A DNA stretch of 60,109 nt. Source: Asticcacaulis biprosthecium C19 (GTDB taxonomy: Bacteria > Pseudomonadota > Alphaproteobacteria > Caulobacterales > Caulobacteraceae). The notes under the pieces are model-generated. The model was not told the origin of the DNA and made no database searches. It was given only the letters and a program-made list of their open reading frames with translations. Shown piece by piece: positions 9,101 through 16,826 of this stretch. The stretch covers positions 123,644 to 183,752 of the forward strand of contig NZ_GL883078.1 of assembly GCF_000204015.1 (NCBI RefSeq), in the 5' to 3' direction. The translations under genes and the position numbers were made by a program. Within the stretch, counting starts at the first letter, position 1. The number at the start of each line of letters is the position of its first letter.

Positions 9101-10448
9101 CCGCGTCAATGCCGACCTGACGCCGTCGGGCGACGCTCGCTGGGTCGAAGCCCTGATGGACTCCGGCCTGTCCGGTGGCGTGCGCTACAATGGCCCCGCC
9201 GCCGTGCCCTTTTCGCTGGCCGGCCTGCCGCGCCAGAACCTGACCGGCGCCGTCGCTGTGGCCGCCGACATGTCCGGCCGCCTCAGCCAACCGCGCCTCA
9301 ACGGGGTGATCAAGGGCACGTCGCTGACCTACGACAACGAAACCTTCGGCACCCGCATCACCTCCCTGGCCATCGACGGCCGCTTCACCAATGACCGCCT
9401 CGAACTGACCAAGCTCGAAGGCCGCGCCGGCGCCGGCACCGTCTCCGGTTCCGGCTGGCTCAGCCTGGCCGCTGACCAGCGCTTCCCCATGTCGATCCAT
9501 GTCGACCTCTCCAACGCCCGCCTCGCCCGCAGCGACACGGTCGACTCGACCGTCTCCGGCACCCTCGACGTCACCAACTCGCAAGCCGACGGGGCATGGG
9601 TCCGGGGTGATCTGAGTCTGCCGCAACTCAAGTACGAAATGGTCCGCCAGGGTGCTGCCCAGGTCAACGTCCTGGACGGAGTCCACAAGAAGGGTTTCGA
9701 GGACAAACCCCAGGTCGCGGATTCCACAATTCCAGCCTTATGGAATTTAAGCATTGGGGTCCGCGGCGACCGCCAGATTTTCGTCTCCGGGATGGGTCTC
9801 GATTCGGAATGGGAGATGGACCTGCGCGTCATCGGCACGACGCGCGACCCGCGCGTCGTCGGCCGCATGGAGGTGGTCCGCGGCAACTATACCTTTGCCG
9901 GCAAGGCCTTCACCATCGACAACGGTAATATCATCTTCGACGGCGGGCCTTTGGTCGACCCGGAAATCTCGATCCAGGCGTCGGGCGATATGCAGGATGT
10001 CAAGGGAATCATTAGGGTTTCTGGCTCGGCCCAGCGTCCGTCCCTGGCCTTCTCCTCGACCCCGGCCCTGCCCCAGGACGAGGTCCTGTCGCGGATGCTG
10101 TTCGGCGAGAGCGTGACCAACCTATCGGCCACCGAAGCCCTACAATTAGCGAGCGCGGTCAATGGCTTACGCGGCGGGACCGACTTCCTGAACCCGCTTG
10201 GGGCCCTGCGCTCGGCGACCGGGATCGACCGGCTGCGCCTGGTTGGCGCCGACACGGAAACCGGCCGCGGCACCTCGCTGGCGGCCGGTAAGTATCTGAC
10301 AAGTAACGTTTATGTCGAGATCGTCACCGACACCAAGGGCTTTACCGCGACCCAGTTAGAGGTCGCCCTGTCGCGCGCCTTGTCGGTCCTGTCCCAGGTC
10401 GGCAACCAGGGCACCGCGGTCAGCGTCCGCTATTCGAAGGACTATTGA
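6144..10448 (+). CDS. tamB: Translocation and assembly module protein TamB
   Basis: 1434 residues from the ATG 2 bases after tamA. The start gives a basic cytoplasmic segment followed by one membrane anchor (about residues 51-74, IVLAIVTAIVAILLMSL). The long middle is made of repeated amphipathic beta strands typical of TamB/AsmA-like bridge proteins, and the C-terminal 350 or so residues carry the DUF490 signature, including GNIIFDGGPLVDPEI, SRMLFGESVTNLSA and the final VSVRYSKDY. TamB spans the periplasm and partners TamA in outer-membrane protein assembly and phospholipid transport. Upstream extension of the frame into tamA is an artefact of GC-rich coding. Confidence 0.93.
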   Translation: MDTPPEKPILRQRLDAARSHATRLSRHAANEVHGRWKALDWREVTWSKVALNIAIVLAIVTAIVAILLMSLNTAPGRRLLIEYATGIKLNSGLQIEIERIDGSLYGEMTLHNVRVKDPKGVFVQSPIIHLNWRPFGALNKHVDIREFSTPRIDVLRQPALNPSQDPEKDTGPLLPDIKIDIGKVKVEAINLAPEITGEARTLSLNGEAHLLKRRAKVVADARSTQGDLLNVLIDAVPDDNRLDIEARLSAPSGGLVDDILKLDGPVTAAIAGKGEWKLWRGKATASLGEQSLMNLDLTAQDGTFFVKGPAYPGVLLTGESAALFKPAVQVDLTAKGKDRRFDTDLKLTSDALSLTANGVVNLAGNRFDKVEAHLRLLDPDALGYGFAASDLYADLVIDGEFRQPRFDYDVKATRFNLDTLRLVDFTAKGTSRGSDGVVIIPVNARATAISGIDPRVDPLLTHLKLDGDVRIEDGQLTSDNIRLVSDRAKASGSLRGNTRDGVYTADVKASVDDYTIAEIGTMNVSTVAKMTYRDKPGFSMTGSADIVTTKWSQDGVRDLMGGNARLTGNYAWSPAGIFSFSKVSGKAPLFTLASANGNFNTKGAITLKALGTSQTYGPLDLTATGTFERPVAVLRAASPGLGVEMRDVVANITGVDGAYAIVGEGNSAYGPFSADTVLLISQGPLIIDIKTASFAGINTSGRLTQTDGGPFAGNLVLAGSGLTGTAILSNNAGDQAAIVNATGSGVVIPGDMPEKNRGTVGRAIIAANLVLRDQLELTGEVQMANATWQDFSLATGRAKINLKGEAGTIQAVATGSAAVPFHVAVNGTIAPNLYTVAAKGTANGLPFTLEKPARITKAGSAKSGAEWVLQPTKLVMEQGRMDLAGRFGEKLQMQARLHNIDLSVVNLFSNDLGVAGRAEGSVEFAQVGGRFPTARLALKIDDFSRTSAAVVSTPVDMTVDAQLNPNRSASSNYVRAVVRQGGNVVGRVNADLTPSGDARWVEALMDSGLSGGVRYNGPAAVPFSLAGLPRQNLTGAVAVAADMSGRLSQPRLNGVIKGTSLTYDNETFGTRITSLAIDGRFTNDRLELTKLEGRAGAGTVSGSGWLSLAADQRFPMSIHVDLSNARLARSDTVDSTVSGTLDVTNSQADGAWVRGDLSLPQLKYEMVRQGAAQVNVLDGVHKKGFEDKPQVADSTIPALWNLSIGVRGDRQIFVSGMGLDSEWEMDLRVIGTTRDPRVVGRMEVVRGNYTFAGKAFTIDNGNIIFDGGPLVDPEISIQASGDMQDVKGIIRVSGSAQRPSLAFSSTPALPQDEVLSRMLFGESVTNLSATEALQLASAVNGLRGGTDFLNPLGALRSATGIDRLRLVGADTETGRGTSLAAGKYLTSNVYVEIVTDTKGFTATQLEVALSRALSVLSQVGNQGTAVSVRYSKDY

Positions 10449-10455
10449 GGTAAGA

Positions 10456-10555
10456 GGTCCACAGATTACACAGATTACGCAGATTTATTCCGGATGGGGC
10501 AGCCGCAGGCGCGAAACGCAATCTTCATCTGTGTAATCTGTGAAATCTGTGGATC
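10456..10555. repeat. Iteron hairpin, class B (CAGATTACA units)
   Basis: Inverted repeat between the convergent tamB and mrp genes. The left arm (10456-10490) reads GGTCCA then three CAGAT units 9 bases apart; the right arm (10521-10555), reverse-complemented, reads GATCCA and again three CAGAT units. The central 30 bases contain GGCGCGAAACGC, a worn version of the internal hairpin seen in the copies at 44.9 and 48.4 kb. The left arm starts 7 bases after the tamB stop. Confidence 0.85.
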
Positions 10556-10586
10556 GCCTTACGAATAAAGCCGCTACGCGGTAGGT

Positions 10587-11702
10587 TCAGGACTTTCCCA
10601 CATCGGCCGCCAGGCCATCTAGTACCTTCTGGGCCATGACCTTGAATCGGGCGGCCATGTCGCCGTCTGGTTCCAACGCCGTCAACGGCCGGCCGTCGTC
10701 GCAGCCCGCCCTTAACGCTGGGTCCAGCGGCACTTCGCCCAGGAAGGGCACCTTGGAAGCATCGGCTAAGCGAGCCGCGCCGCCACGACCGAAGATCTCG
10801 ATCTCGCTGCCATCCGGCGCCTTGAAAAACGCCATGTTTTCAACGACTCCCAGCACCTTCACGCCCGTTTTCCCAAACAATGTCACAGCCCGCCGGGCAT
10901 CCGACAACGCCATTTCCTGGGGCGTCGACACGATCACTGCCCCGTCGATCAGGGTCTTTTGCGTTAGGGTCAGTTGCACGTCCCCCGTGCCCGGCGGCAG
11001 ATCGACCACCAGAACGTCCAAGGGCTGGCTTTCCGTCCCCCAACGCGTCTGCGTCAACAGTTGCGTCAGCGCCTGGGACGCCATGGGACCGCGCCAGATC
11101 ATGGCCTGGTCAGCATCGACCAGAAATCCGACGGAATTCACTTTCAAACCAAAGGCTTCCGGCGGCACCATCAACTTGTCGGGACCGAATTCCGGTGGCC
11201 GTCGCACGCCCAAAAGCGTTGGTGCCGACGGCCCATAGATGTCGGCATCCAGAAACCCAACCCGCAAACCCAATTGATGCAGGCCCAGGGCAAGCCCCAG
11301 CGACACGGTCGACTTGCCAACCCCGCCCTTGCCGGAACCCACGACGATGACCTGCTTGACGTGATCCGGTCGAGCATCGGCAACGGGCGCCGCCTTCTTG
11401 ACCTGATCGATCGCCTGGGGCGACAGCTTGGCCTGAGCGGGCTTGGGCGGCGCCGCCGCCATTTCCGCCGTCAGCACGACCTGAGCCTTACGCACGCCCT
11501 CCAGGCCCGCCAGCAGCTTTTCCGCCGCCAACCGCACAGGACCATAGGAGGTCACCTTGTCCTGCGGCACTTCCAGCATGAAGCCGACGCGCTCGGGCGA
11601 GACGATCAGCGCCCGCACCAGACCGGCATCGCTCAGCCCCTGACCGGTCGCCGGATCGGTGATGGCGTTGAGGGCAGTCAGGACTTGGTCGCGGTCTAAC
11701 AT
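10587..11702 (-). CDS. mrp: Mrp/ApbC-family iron-sulfur cluster carrier ATPase
   Basis: 371 residues. An N-terminal MIP18/DUF59 domain (about 1-90) is followed by an Ala/Pro/Lys linker and a P-loop NTPase of the Mrp/NBP35 type: the deviant Walker A GSGKGGVGKST (about residue 122), GFLDADIYGPSAPTLLG, VVDLPPGTGDVQLTLTQ and VENMAFF. Members carry Fe-S clusters to apoproteins in the cytoplasm. A CxxC cluster-binding pair is not obvious where E. coli Mrp has it (VENMAFFKAPDGSEIEIFG has none), as in several alphaproteobacterial homologues. Upstream it is divergent from miaA. Confidence 0.93.
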   Translation of the reverse strand: MLDRDQVLTALNAITDPATGQGLSDAGLVRALIVSPERVGFMLEVPQDKVTSYGPVRLAAEKLLAGLEGVRKAQVVLTAEMAAAPPKPAQAKLSPQAIDQVKKAAPVADARPDHVKQVIVVGSGKGGVGKSTVSLGLALGLHQLGLRVGFLDADIYGPSAPTLLGVRRPPEFGPDKLMVPPEAFGLKVNSVGFLVDADQAMIWRGPMASQALTQLLTQTRWGTESQPLDVLVVDLPPGTGDVQLTLTQKTLIDGAVIVSTPQEMALSDARRAVTLFGKTGVKVLGVVENMAFFKAPDGSEIEIFGRGGAARLADASKVPFLGEVPLDPALRAGCDDGRPLTALEPDGDMAARFKVMAQKVLDGLAADVGKS

Positions 11703-11748
11703 GGACGGGACTCATTTCGTTGGCTAAGGGAGGCTTAGTAAGAGGGGG

Positions 11749-11779
11749 TTGACATAAGCGTTCAAGCCCCGGCTTTAAA
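11749..11779 (+). promoter_or_regulatory. Possible miaA promoter
   Basis: TTGACA at 11749-11754 and TTTAAA at 11774-11779 are separated by 19 bases, two more than ideal. The -10-like box ends 7 bases before the miaA ATG at 11787 and no Shine-Dalgarno is seen, so the transcript would be almost leaderless. Weak evidence. Confidence 0.25.
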
Positions 11780-11786
11780 GTGGAAA

Positions 11787-12659
11787 ATGTCAGAAAGAGA
11801 CCCGCCCATCTATCTGCTGGCCGGACCGACCGCCTCAGGCAAGTCGGCCCTGGCGCTTGCCTGGGCGCGGGAAACGGGCGGGATCATCCTTAATGCCGAC
11901 TCCATGCAACTCTATCGCGACGTTCCCATCCTGACAGCGCGACCGACGGTCACCGATATGACGCAGGCCGAGCACGTCCTCTACGGTCATCTCGGACCGC
12001 AAACCCTGTGGTCGGCCGGTGAGTGGCTGCGCGCCGCCAAACCCTATCTCGATGCCGCCCTGGATGGAGGTCGGCCGGTCTGCATCGTGGGTGGTACGGG
12101 GCTCTATTTCAACAGCCTGGTGTTCGGCCTGGCCGAGATCCCGGAGATCGGCGAACTGGCCCGCACCACAGCCCGCGACACCTATGACGTCCTGGGCGAA
12201 GCCGCCTTCCGCGACCTGCTGCGCCAGCACGACCCGAAGGCGGAACGTCGCATTTTTCCGAATGATCGCCAGCGCCTGGCCCGCGCCTATGAGGTCTTTC
12301 TGCATACCGGAACCTCGCTAACCGATTGGCAGAACAAGACAAAACCTGCCCTTCCAAAACATTCCTACAAGCTGGAAATATTATATCCTGACCGCGAAGA
12401 CCTCTATGCGCGGTGCGATGCGCGCCTGCAAATCATGCTGGATCAGGGCGCGCTGGACGAGGTCCGCGACGTGATGGCACAGGGCCTGCGCGACGACTGG
12501 GCCATCATCCGCGTCCTGGGTCTGCGCGAATTTTCCGCCCACCTGAGGGGCGAGATGACGCTCGACGCAGCCCTGGCTCAGGCCCGGCAAATGACCCGCA
12601 ACTATGCCAAACGCCAGTCCACCTGGTTCCGCAACCAGTTTCCATTGCAATCGACTTGA
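11787..12659 (+). CDS. miaA: tRNA dimethylallyltransferase
   Basis: 290 residues. The P-loop GPTASGKSALAL lies near the N-terminus, then NADSMQLYRDVPILTARP, the substrate-binding region shared by MiaA enzymes, then GGTGLYFNSL and, near the end, TRNYAKRQSTWFRNQ. The enzyme transfers a dimethylallyl group to A37 of tRNAs reading UNN codons. The length is normal, although the insertion between GLAEIP and the ARD segment is short. A single gene between mrp (divergent) and the S9 peptidase cluster. Confidence 0.95.
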   Translation: MSERDPPIYLLAGPTASGKSALALAWARETGGIILNADSMQLYRDVPILTARPTVTDMTQAEHVLYGHLGPQTLWSAGEWLRAAKPYLDAALDGGRPVCIVGGTGLYFNSLVFGLAEIPEIGELARTTARDTYDVLGEAAFRDLLRQHDPKAERRIFPNDRQRLARAYEVFLHTGTSLTDWQNKTKPALPKHSYKLEILYPDREDLYARCDARLQIMLDQGALDEVRDVMAQGLRDDWAIIRVLGLREFSAHLRGEMTLDAALAQARQMTRNYAKRQSTWFRNQFPLQST

Positions 12660-12717
12660 TGACGCGCCCGCGACGCGGTAGTCTTTTCCAGAATACAGTG
12701 TCAGTTACGGGGGATCC

Positions 12718-14733
12718 ATGACTCAGATGAACCGCCGCGCCCTGCTGGGCGCCACCTCGAGCGTTTTGGCATTGGCCCTAGTGCCGCGAAGCGCGGCCGC
12801 ACAATCGGCCTCAACCCCGCCGCCGCTGATCACCTTTACTCAGCCGGCTTACGTCTATGACATCGCCCTTTCGCCCGACGGCAAACGGGTCGCCGCCGTC
12901 ACGCGCGATGGCGCCACAGACAACAAGGTCCTGGTGGTCTTCGACGTCGGCTCACCCGACTCGACTCGCATCCTGCTGGGTGACGGCAAGGTCCGCGGCC
13001 TGTTCTGGGGCGATCTCGAGCACGTTGTCCTGCTCAGCTCGTCGACGATGGATCTGCCGATTTTCCGCAACAAGCAGGAAATCAGTTTTGCCCAAAGCAT
13101 CAACGTCAAGACCAGCGACGTGAAGGTCTTCTTCACGAACCAGCCGGACATTACGACCTCGACCGGATCGGTTATGGCGAAGGCGGGCAAGTTCTATCCG
13201 ATCGCCTACCCGCCCATCGCGCGGATCAAGGTTGATGGCGAATACCGTGTCACCGCCTCGAACGTTCGCCTTGCCGACACGTTCGACCTCAGCCTGTTCA
13301 GTTTCAGTATGGGCAGTGCCATCGGGAAGCTGATGACCCAGGGTAGCAACGGCACGGACGGGTTTGTCATTACCCCCGATGGTCGGGTTGTCGCGAAATC
13401 GGCGTTCGAACTGAGAAGCGAGGAGTGGGTGCTGGCGCACAATACGGCCCTGGCTGAAGGCAAACAGAAGTTCAATCCGGTCTATCGCACAAAAGGCGAG
13501 GTTCTGGAACGTCCCAATCTGATCGGTCTGGGACGTGACGGCACGTCCGTGGTCATCGCCATCAACAATCCGCAGGCCGACGGCGCCCAGTACCACGAAA
13601 TATCGGCCGACGGCGCCCTCAGCGAAGCGTTGAGTTCCCCGAACGCCACGGGGCCAATCTCGCCGCTTTTCCATCCGACCACCTTCCGGCTGGCCGGATT
13701 TGCCTACCACACCGACACGCTGCACTACGACTACTTCGATCCCGGCATGAAGAAGGTCCATGAGGCCCTGCCTAAGGTCCTGGGTGACGGTTACCGTACA
13801 TATCCGGTCAGTCATGCCGAAGATCCACGCAAGATGATTGTCCGCAGCGAAGGTAACGGCGATGCCGGGAGCTATTACTTTGTCGACCTGACCACGGGTG
13901 ATGGCGCCCATCTGGCGTCCGACTACCCGGAATTGCCTGAAGAATGGGTGACCGAGAAACAGGTGATTTCCTATCCGGCCGCCGACGGCTTGACCATTGA
14001 TGCCTACCTGACTCTCCCACCGATGCGATCAGGACAGAACCTTCCGCTTGTGGTTCTGCCGCACGGCGGTCCGCAGGCACGTGACTATGCCGACTTCGAC
14101 TGGCAGGCCCAGGCGCTGGCGTCGCGTGGCTATGCCGTTCTGCAGCCCAATTTCCGCGGATCCAGTGGCTATGGCCAAGCTTTCGTCGAAAAGGGCTACG
14201 GTGAGTGGGGTCGAAAGATGCAGACCGATCTCAGCGATGGCGTGCGCCACCTCACCGGAAAAGGCATTATTGACCCATCCCGCGTGGCGATCCTGGGCGC
14301 TTCCTACGGCGGTTATGCAGCCATGGCCGGAGCTACACTGGATGCCGGAGTCTATCGCTGCGCTGTAGCCATTGCAGGCGTCTCCGACCTCGAAGCCATG
14401 ATCGCATGGGAAGAGATCGACAGCGGCAGCAGCAAGTCCACAACCGTCCGGTATTGGAACCGCTTCATGGGTGACAAGGCCGGATGGGCCGAGGTTTCAC
14501 CCGCTCGCCAAGCCAGCAAGGCCTATTGTCCGATCCTGCTGCTGCACGGCACAGATGATACGGTTGTGCCGATCGATCAGAGCCGGCGGATGGAGAAGGC
14601 GCTGAAGGCTGCAGGAAAACCGGTCGAATTCATCACGTACAAGGGGCAGGATCACTGGGAAACCATTGGCTCGCACCGCATCGAAATGATGAATGCGGCG
14701 GTGGCCTTCCTGGAAAAACACAACCCTGCGTAA
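12718..14733 (+). CDS. S9 prolyl-oligopeptidase-family peptidase, first of three paralogues
   Basis: 671 residues. The leader MTQMNRRALLGATSSVLALALVP (quoted here by its parts NRRALLG and VLALALVP) has the twin-arginine pattern and a cleavable AAA-Q, so Tat export is likely. Residues about 40-400 form the beta-propeller (repeats such as IALSPDGKRVAAV); the alpha/beta hydrolase follows with LVVLPHGGPQARD, nucleophile Ser in GASYGGYA (about 529), Asp in HGTDDTVVP and His in GQDHWE. Family members are dipeptidyl or acylaminoacyl peptidases. Two paralogues follow at 59 and 45 bases, so this is probably an operon and a local duplication. Confidence 0.88.
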   Translation: MTQMNRRALLGATSSVLALALVPRSAAAQSASTPPPLITFTQPAYVYDIALSPDGKRVAAVTRDGATDNKVLVVFDVGSPDSTRILLGDGKVRGLFWGDLEHVVLLSSSTMDLPIFRNKQEISFAQSINVKTSDVKVFFTNQPDITTSTGSVMAKAGKFYPIAYPPIARIKVDGEYRVTASNVRLADTFDLSLFSFSMGSAIGKLMTQGSNGTDGFVITPDGRVVAKSAFELRSEEWVLAHNTALAEGKQKFNPVYRTKGEVLERPNLIGLGRDGTSVVIAINNPQADGAQYHEISADGALSEALSSPNATGPISPLFHPTTFRLAGFAYHTDTLHYDYFDPGMKKVHEALPKVLGDGYRTYPVSHAEDPRKMIVRSEGNGDAGSYYFVDLTTGDGAHLASDYPELPEEWVTEKQVISYPAADGLTIDAYLTLPPMRSGQNLPLVVLPHGGPQARDYADFDWQAQALASRGYAVLQPNFRGSSGYGQAFVEKGYGEWGRKMQTDLSDGVRHLTGKGIIDPSRVAILGASYGGYAAMAGATLDAGVYRCAVAIAGVSDLEAMIAWEEIDSGSSKSTTVRYWNRFMGDKAGWAEVSPARQASKAYCPILLLHGTDDTVVPIDQSRRMEKALKAAGKPVEFITYKGQDHWETIGSHRIEMMNAAVAFLEKHNPA

Positions 14734-14792
14734 CGACCTTGCCTGATGGCCCGGCCGGCGGTATTGTCATGCATAATACCGGGGGGAGTTCC

Positions 14793-16781
14793 ATGACCAA
14801 ACTGAATCGCCGCGCCTTGTTTCGTCTCGGCGGTGCCGCCGCGGCGGTTAACCTCGCGACTCTGCCCGTCCGCGCCGAGGATACACCGACGACGCCGAAA
14901 ACACCTTTGCCGCCGGTCGAAGCCTATGCGGCGCCTCCCTTCGTCGATGAGATCGCTCTGTCCCCCGACGGCAGCCGGGTGGCTTTGGTTACGCAGGGCG
15001 GTGATGACAAGGTCATCATGCATTTTACCGTCGACAACCCTCAACCCGGAATTCTGACCTTGGGGCCCGGCAAGATTCGCGGGCTGTTCTTCGGCGATAA
15101 TCAGCACGTCATTCTTATCAATTCGGTGACCGCCGACCTGCCGGGCTTTTTTGGTAACCGTCACGAATTCAGTTCGGCGCGGTCCATCAATCTTGAGACC
15201 GGCGATTCGAGTGTTTTCTTCACGAAGGAAAATGGTTTTCACAGCATCGTGCTGGGGAGCTTGCAGCGCGTTCAGGTCGACGGCGAATACCATGTCACGG
15301 CGTCAAACTACCGCATGCTGGCGGGAGGGTCCATCTGTCTCTACCGTTTCCGAATGCGCGACGGAAAAAGCCAAATTCTAGCGGCTGCGCCTGCCACCAC
15401 CGAGGATTGGCTGATTACGCCCGAAGGGCATCCGCTGATGCTCAGCCAGTATTCTCGCTCAAGCAAGCAATGGGAGTTGTATTACAACCGCGCACCAGCC
15501 GGAAAATCCACTCAGTTCAAGTCGATTTACACATCTGAGCCCGGCGTCGGTCTAAGTCTGCTTGGGCTTGGCCGCGATGGCCAATCGGCCATTATCGGCT
15601 TTGATGACGACGACGGGAAAGGTGAATACCGCGAAATTTCCCCGGACGGTATCTTGGGAGCTTCCTTGGACGAGAGCGCCGATGAGCTCGGCCGTTACCC
15701 CTTGTTCCACCCCGTTACCGGTCGTCTGACCGGATTTGCCCGTCATGACGACGCCATCACCTACGACTATTCCGACCCTCTGCTGAAGAAGATCGCAGAG
15801 GGGCTTTCACCGACCATCGGACCTGACTACCGCCTAGCCATTTCCGAATTCGCGGAGGATCCGCGCAAGGTTATCGTTTACGGGGAAAGTGCCTACGACG
15901 CAGGAACCTATTTTTTCGTCGACTTCAGCACCGGCAAGGTGGTGACGCTATCCGCCAATTATCCGAACCTTCCCGAAGAGTGGATAACTCAAAAGACAGC
16001 CGTCACCTATACGGCCCGGGACGGCTTGGATATCCATGCCTATCTGACCCTGCCGCCGTTCGCCAAGCCTGTGGATCTGCCGTTGGTCGTTATTCCACAC
16101 GGCGGGCCCCAAGCCCGCGACTATATCGATTTCGACTGGCAGGCTCAGTGTCTGGCTTCCCGCGGCTACGCTGTAATCCAGCCGAATTTCCGCGGTTCCG
16201 CAGGCTATGGCGGCGACTTCATCACCAAGGGGCACGGCGAATGGGGTCGTAAGATGCAAACGGACCTGTCAGATAGTGTCACCAGTCTGGCCGCTCAGAG
16301 GATCGTCGATCCGCGGCGTGTAGCTATCCTGGGCGCATCCTATGGCGGCTACGCGGCTCTGGCCGGCTCGACGCTCGACCCCGGCGTCTACCGTTGCGCT
16401 ATATCCATCGCCGGCATTTCCGATCTCAAATCCATGATCGGCTTCACAATCGACAACAGCGGCAGTGACCGCGCGCGCTCTGTCCTTTATTGGAAAAGGT
16501 TCATGGGCGATCCCAAAACCTATGACGATATCTCGCCCGCCCGTCAGGCAGCCAAGGCCGATTGCCCCGTCTTGCTAATTCATGGTAGCGACGATACGGT
16601 CGTCCCCATTGACCAGAGCCGCCGGATGGAAAAGGCTCTGAAAGCCGCCGGGAAAGCCGTCGAGTTCGTCACGTACAAGGGCCAAGACCACTGGGAAACC
16701 GTCGGGTCACACCGCATCGAGATGATGAAGACGGTCCTGGCGTTCCTGCAAAAGCACAATCCGTCGGACGACCTTGCCTGA
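14793..16781 (+). CDS. S9 prolyl-oligopeptidase-family peptidase, second paralogue
   Basis: 662 residues from the ATG at 14793 (GGGGGGAG lies just upstream, as in the other two copies). The leader again carries a twin-arginine, LNRRALFRLGG, and ends at RAE. The propeller repeat IALSPDGSRVALV and the hydrolase motifs VVIPHGGPQARD, GASYGGYAAL, HGSDDTVVP and GQDHWETVGSHRIEMM are complete, so the triad Ser-Asp-His is intact. It is closer to the third copy (LNRRALFRxGGAAAAxNLATL) than to the first. Substrate unknown. Confidence 0.88.
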   Translation: MTKLNRRALFRLGGAAAAVNLATLPVRAEDTPTTPKTPLPPVEAYAAPPFVDEIALSPDGSRVALVTQGGDDKVIMHFTVDNPQPGILTLGPGKIRGLFFGDNQHVILINSVTADLPGFFGNRHEFSSARSINLETGDSSVFFTKENGFHSIVLGSLQRVQVDGEYHVTASNYRMLAGGSICLYRFRMRDGKSQILAAAPATTEDWLITPEGHPLMLSQYSRSSKQWELYYNRAPAGKSTQFKSIYTSEPGVGLSLLGLGRDGQSAIIGFDDDDGKGEYREISPDGILGASLDESADELGRYPLFHPVTGRLTGFARHDDAITYDYSDPLLKKIAEGLSPTIGPDYRLAISEFAEDPRKVIVYGESAYDAGTYFFVDFSTGKVVTLSANYPNLPEEWITQKTAVTYTARDGLDIHAYLTLPPFAKPVDLPLVVIPHGGPQARDYIDFDWQAQCLASRGYAVIQPNFRGSAGYGGDFITKGHGEWGRKMQTDLSDSVTSLAAQRIVDPRRVAILGASYGGYAALAGSTLDPGVYRCAISIAGISDLKSMIGFTIDNSGSDRARSVLYWKRFMGDPKTYDDISPARQAAKADCPVLLIHGSDDTVVPIDQSRRMEKALKAAGKAVEFVTYKGQDHWETVGSHRIEMMKTVLAFLQKHNPSDDLA

Positions 16782-16826
16782 CACCCATCGGCGCAGCAAT
16801 GTGGTGATATATCTTGGGGGGGGACC

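Noticed and set aside
7197-9686. Long open frame of 829 codons antisense to tamB
   Set aside because: Its composition (Gly/Asp/Val/Gln-rich, no family pattern) is that of a mirror frame in GC-rich DNA; several similar ones oppose other long genes.
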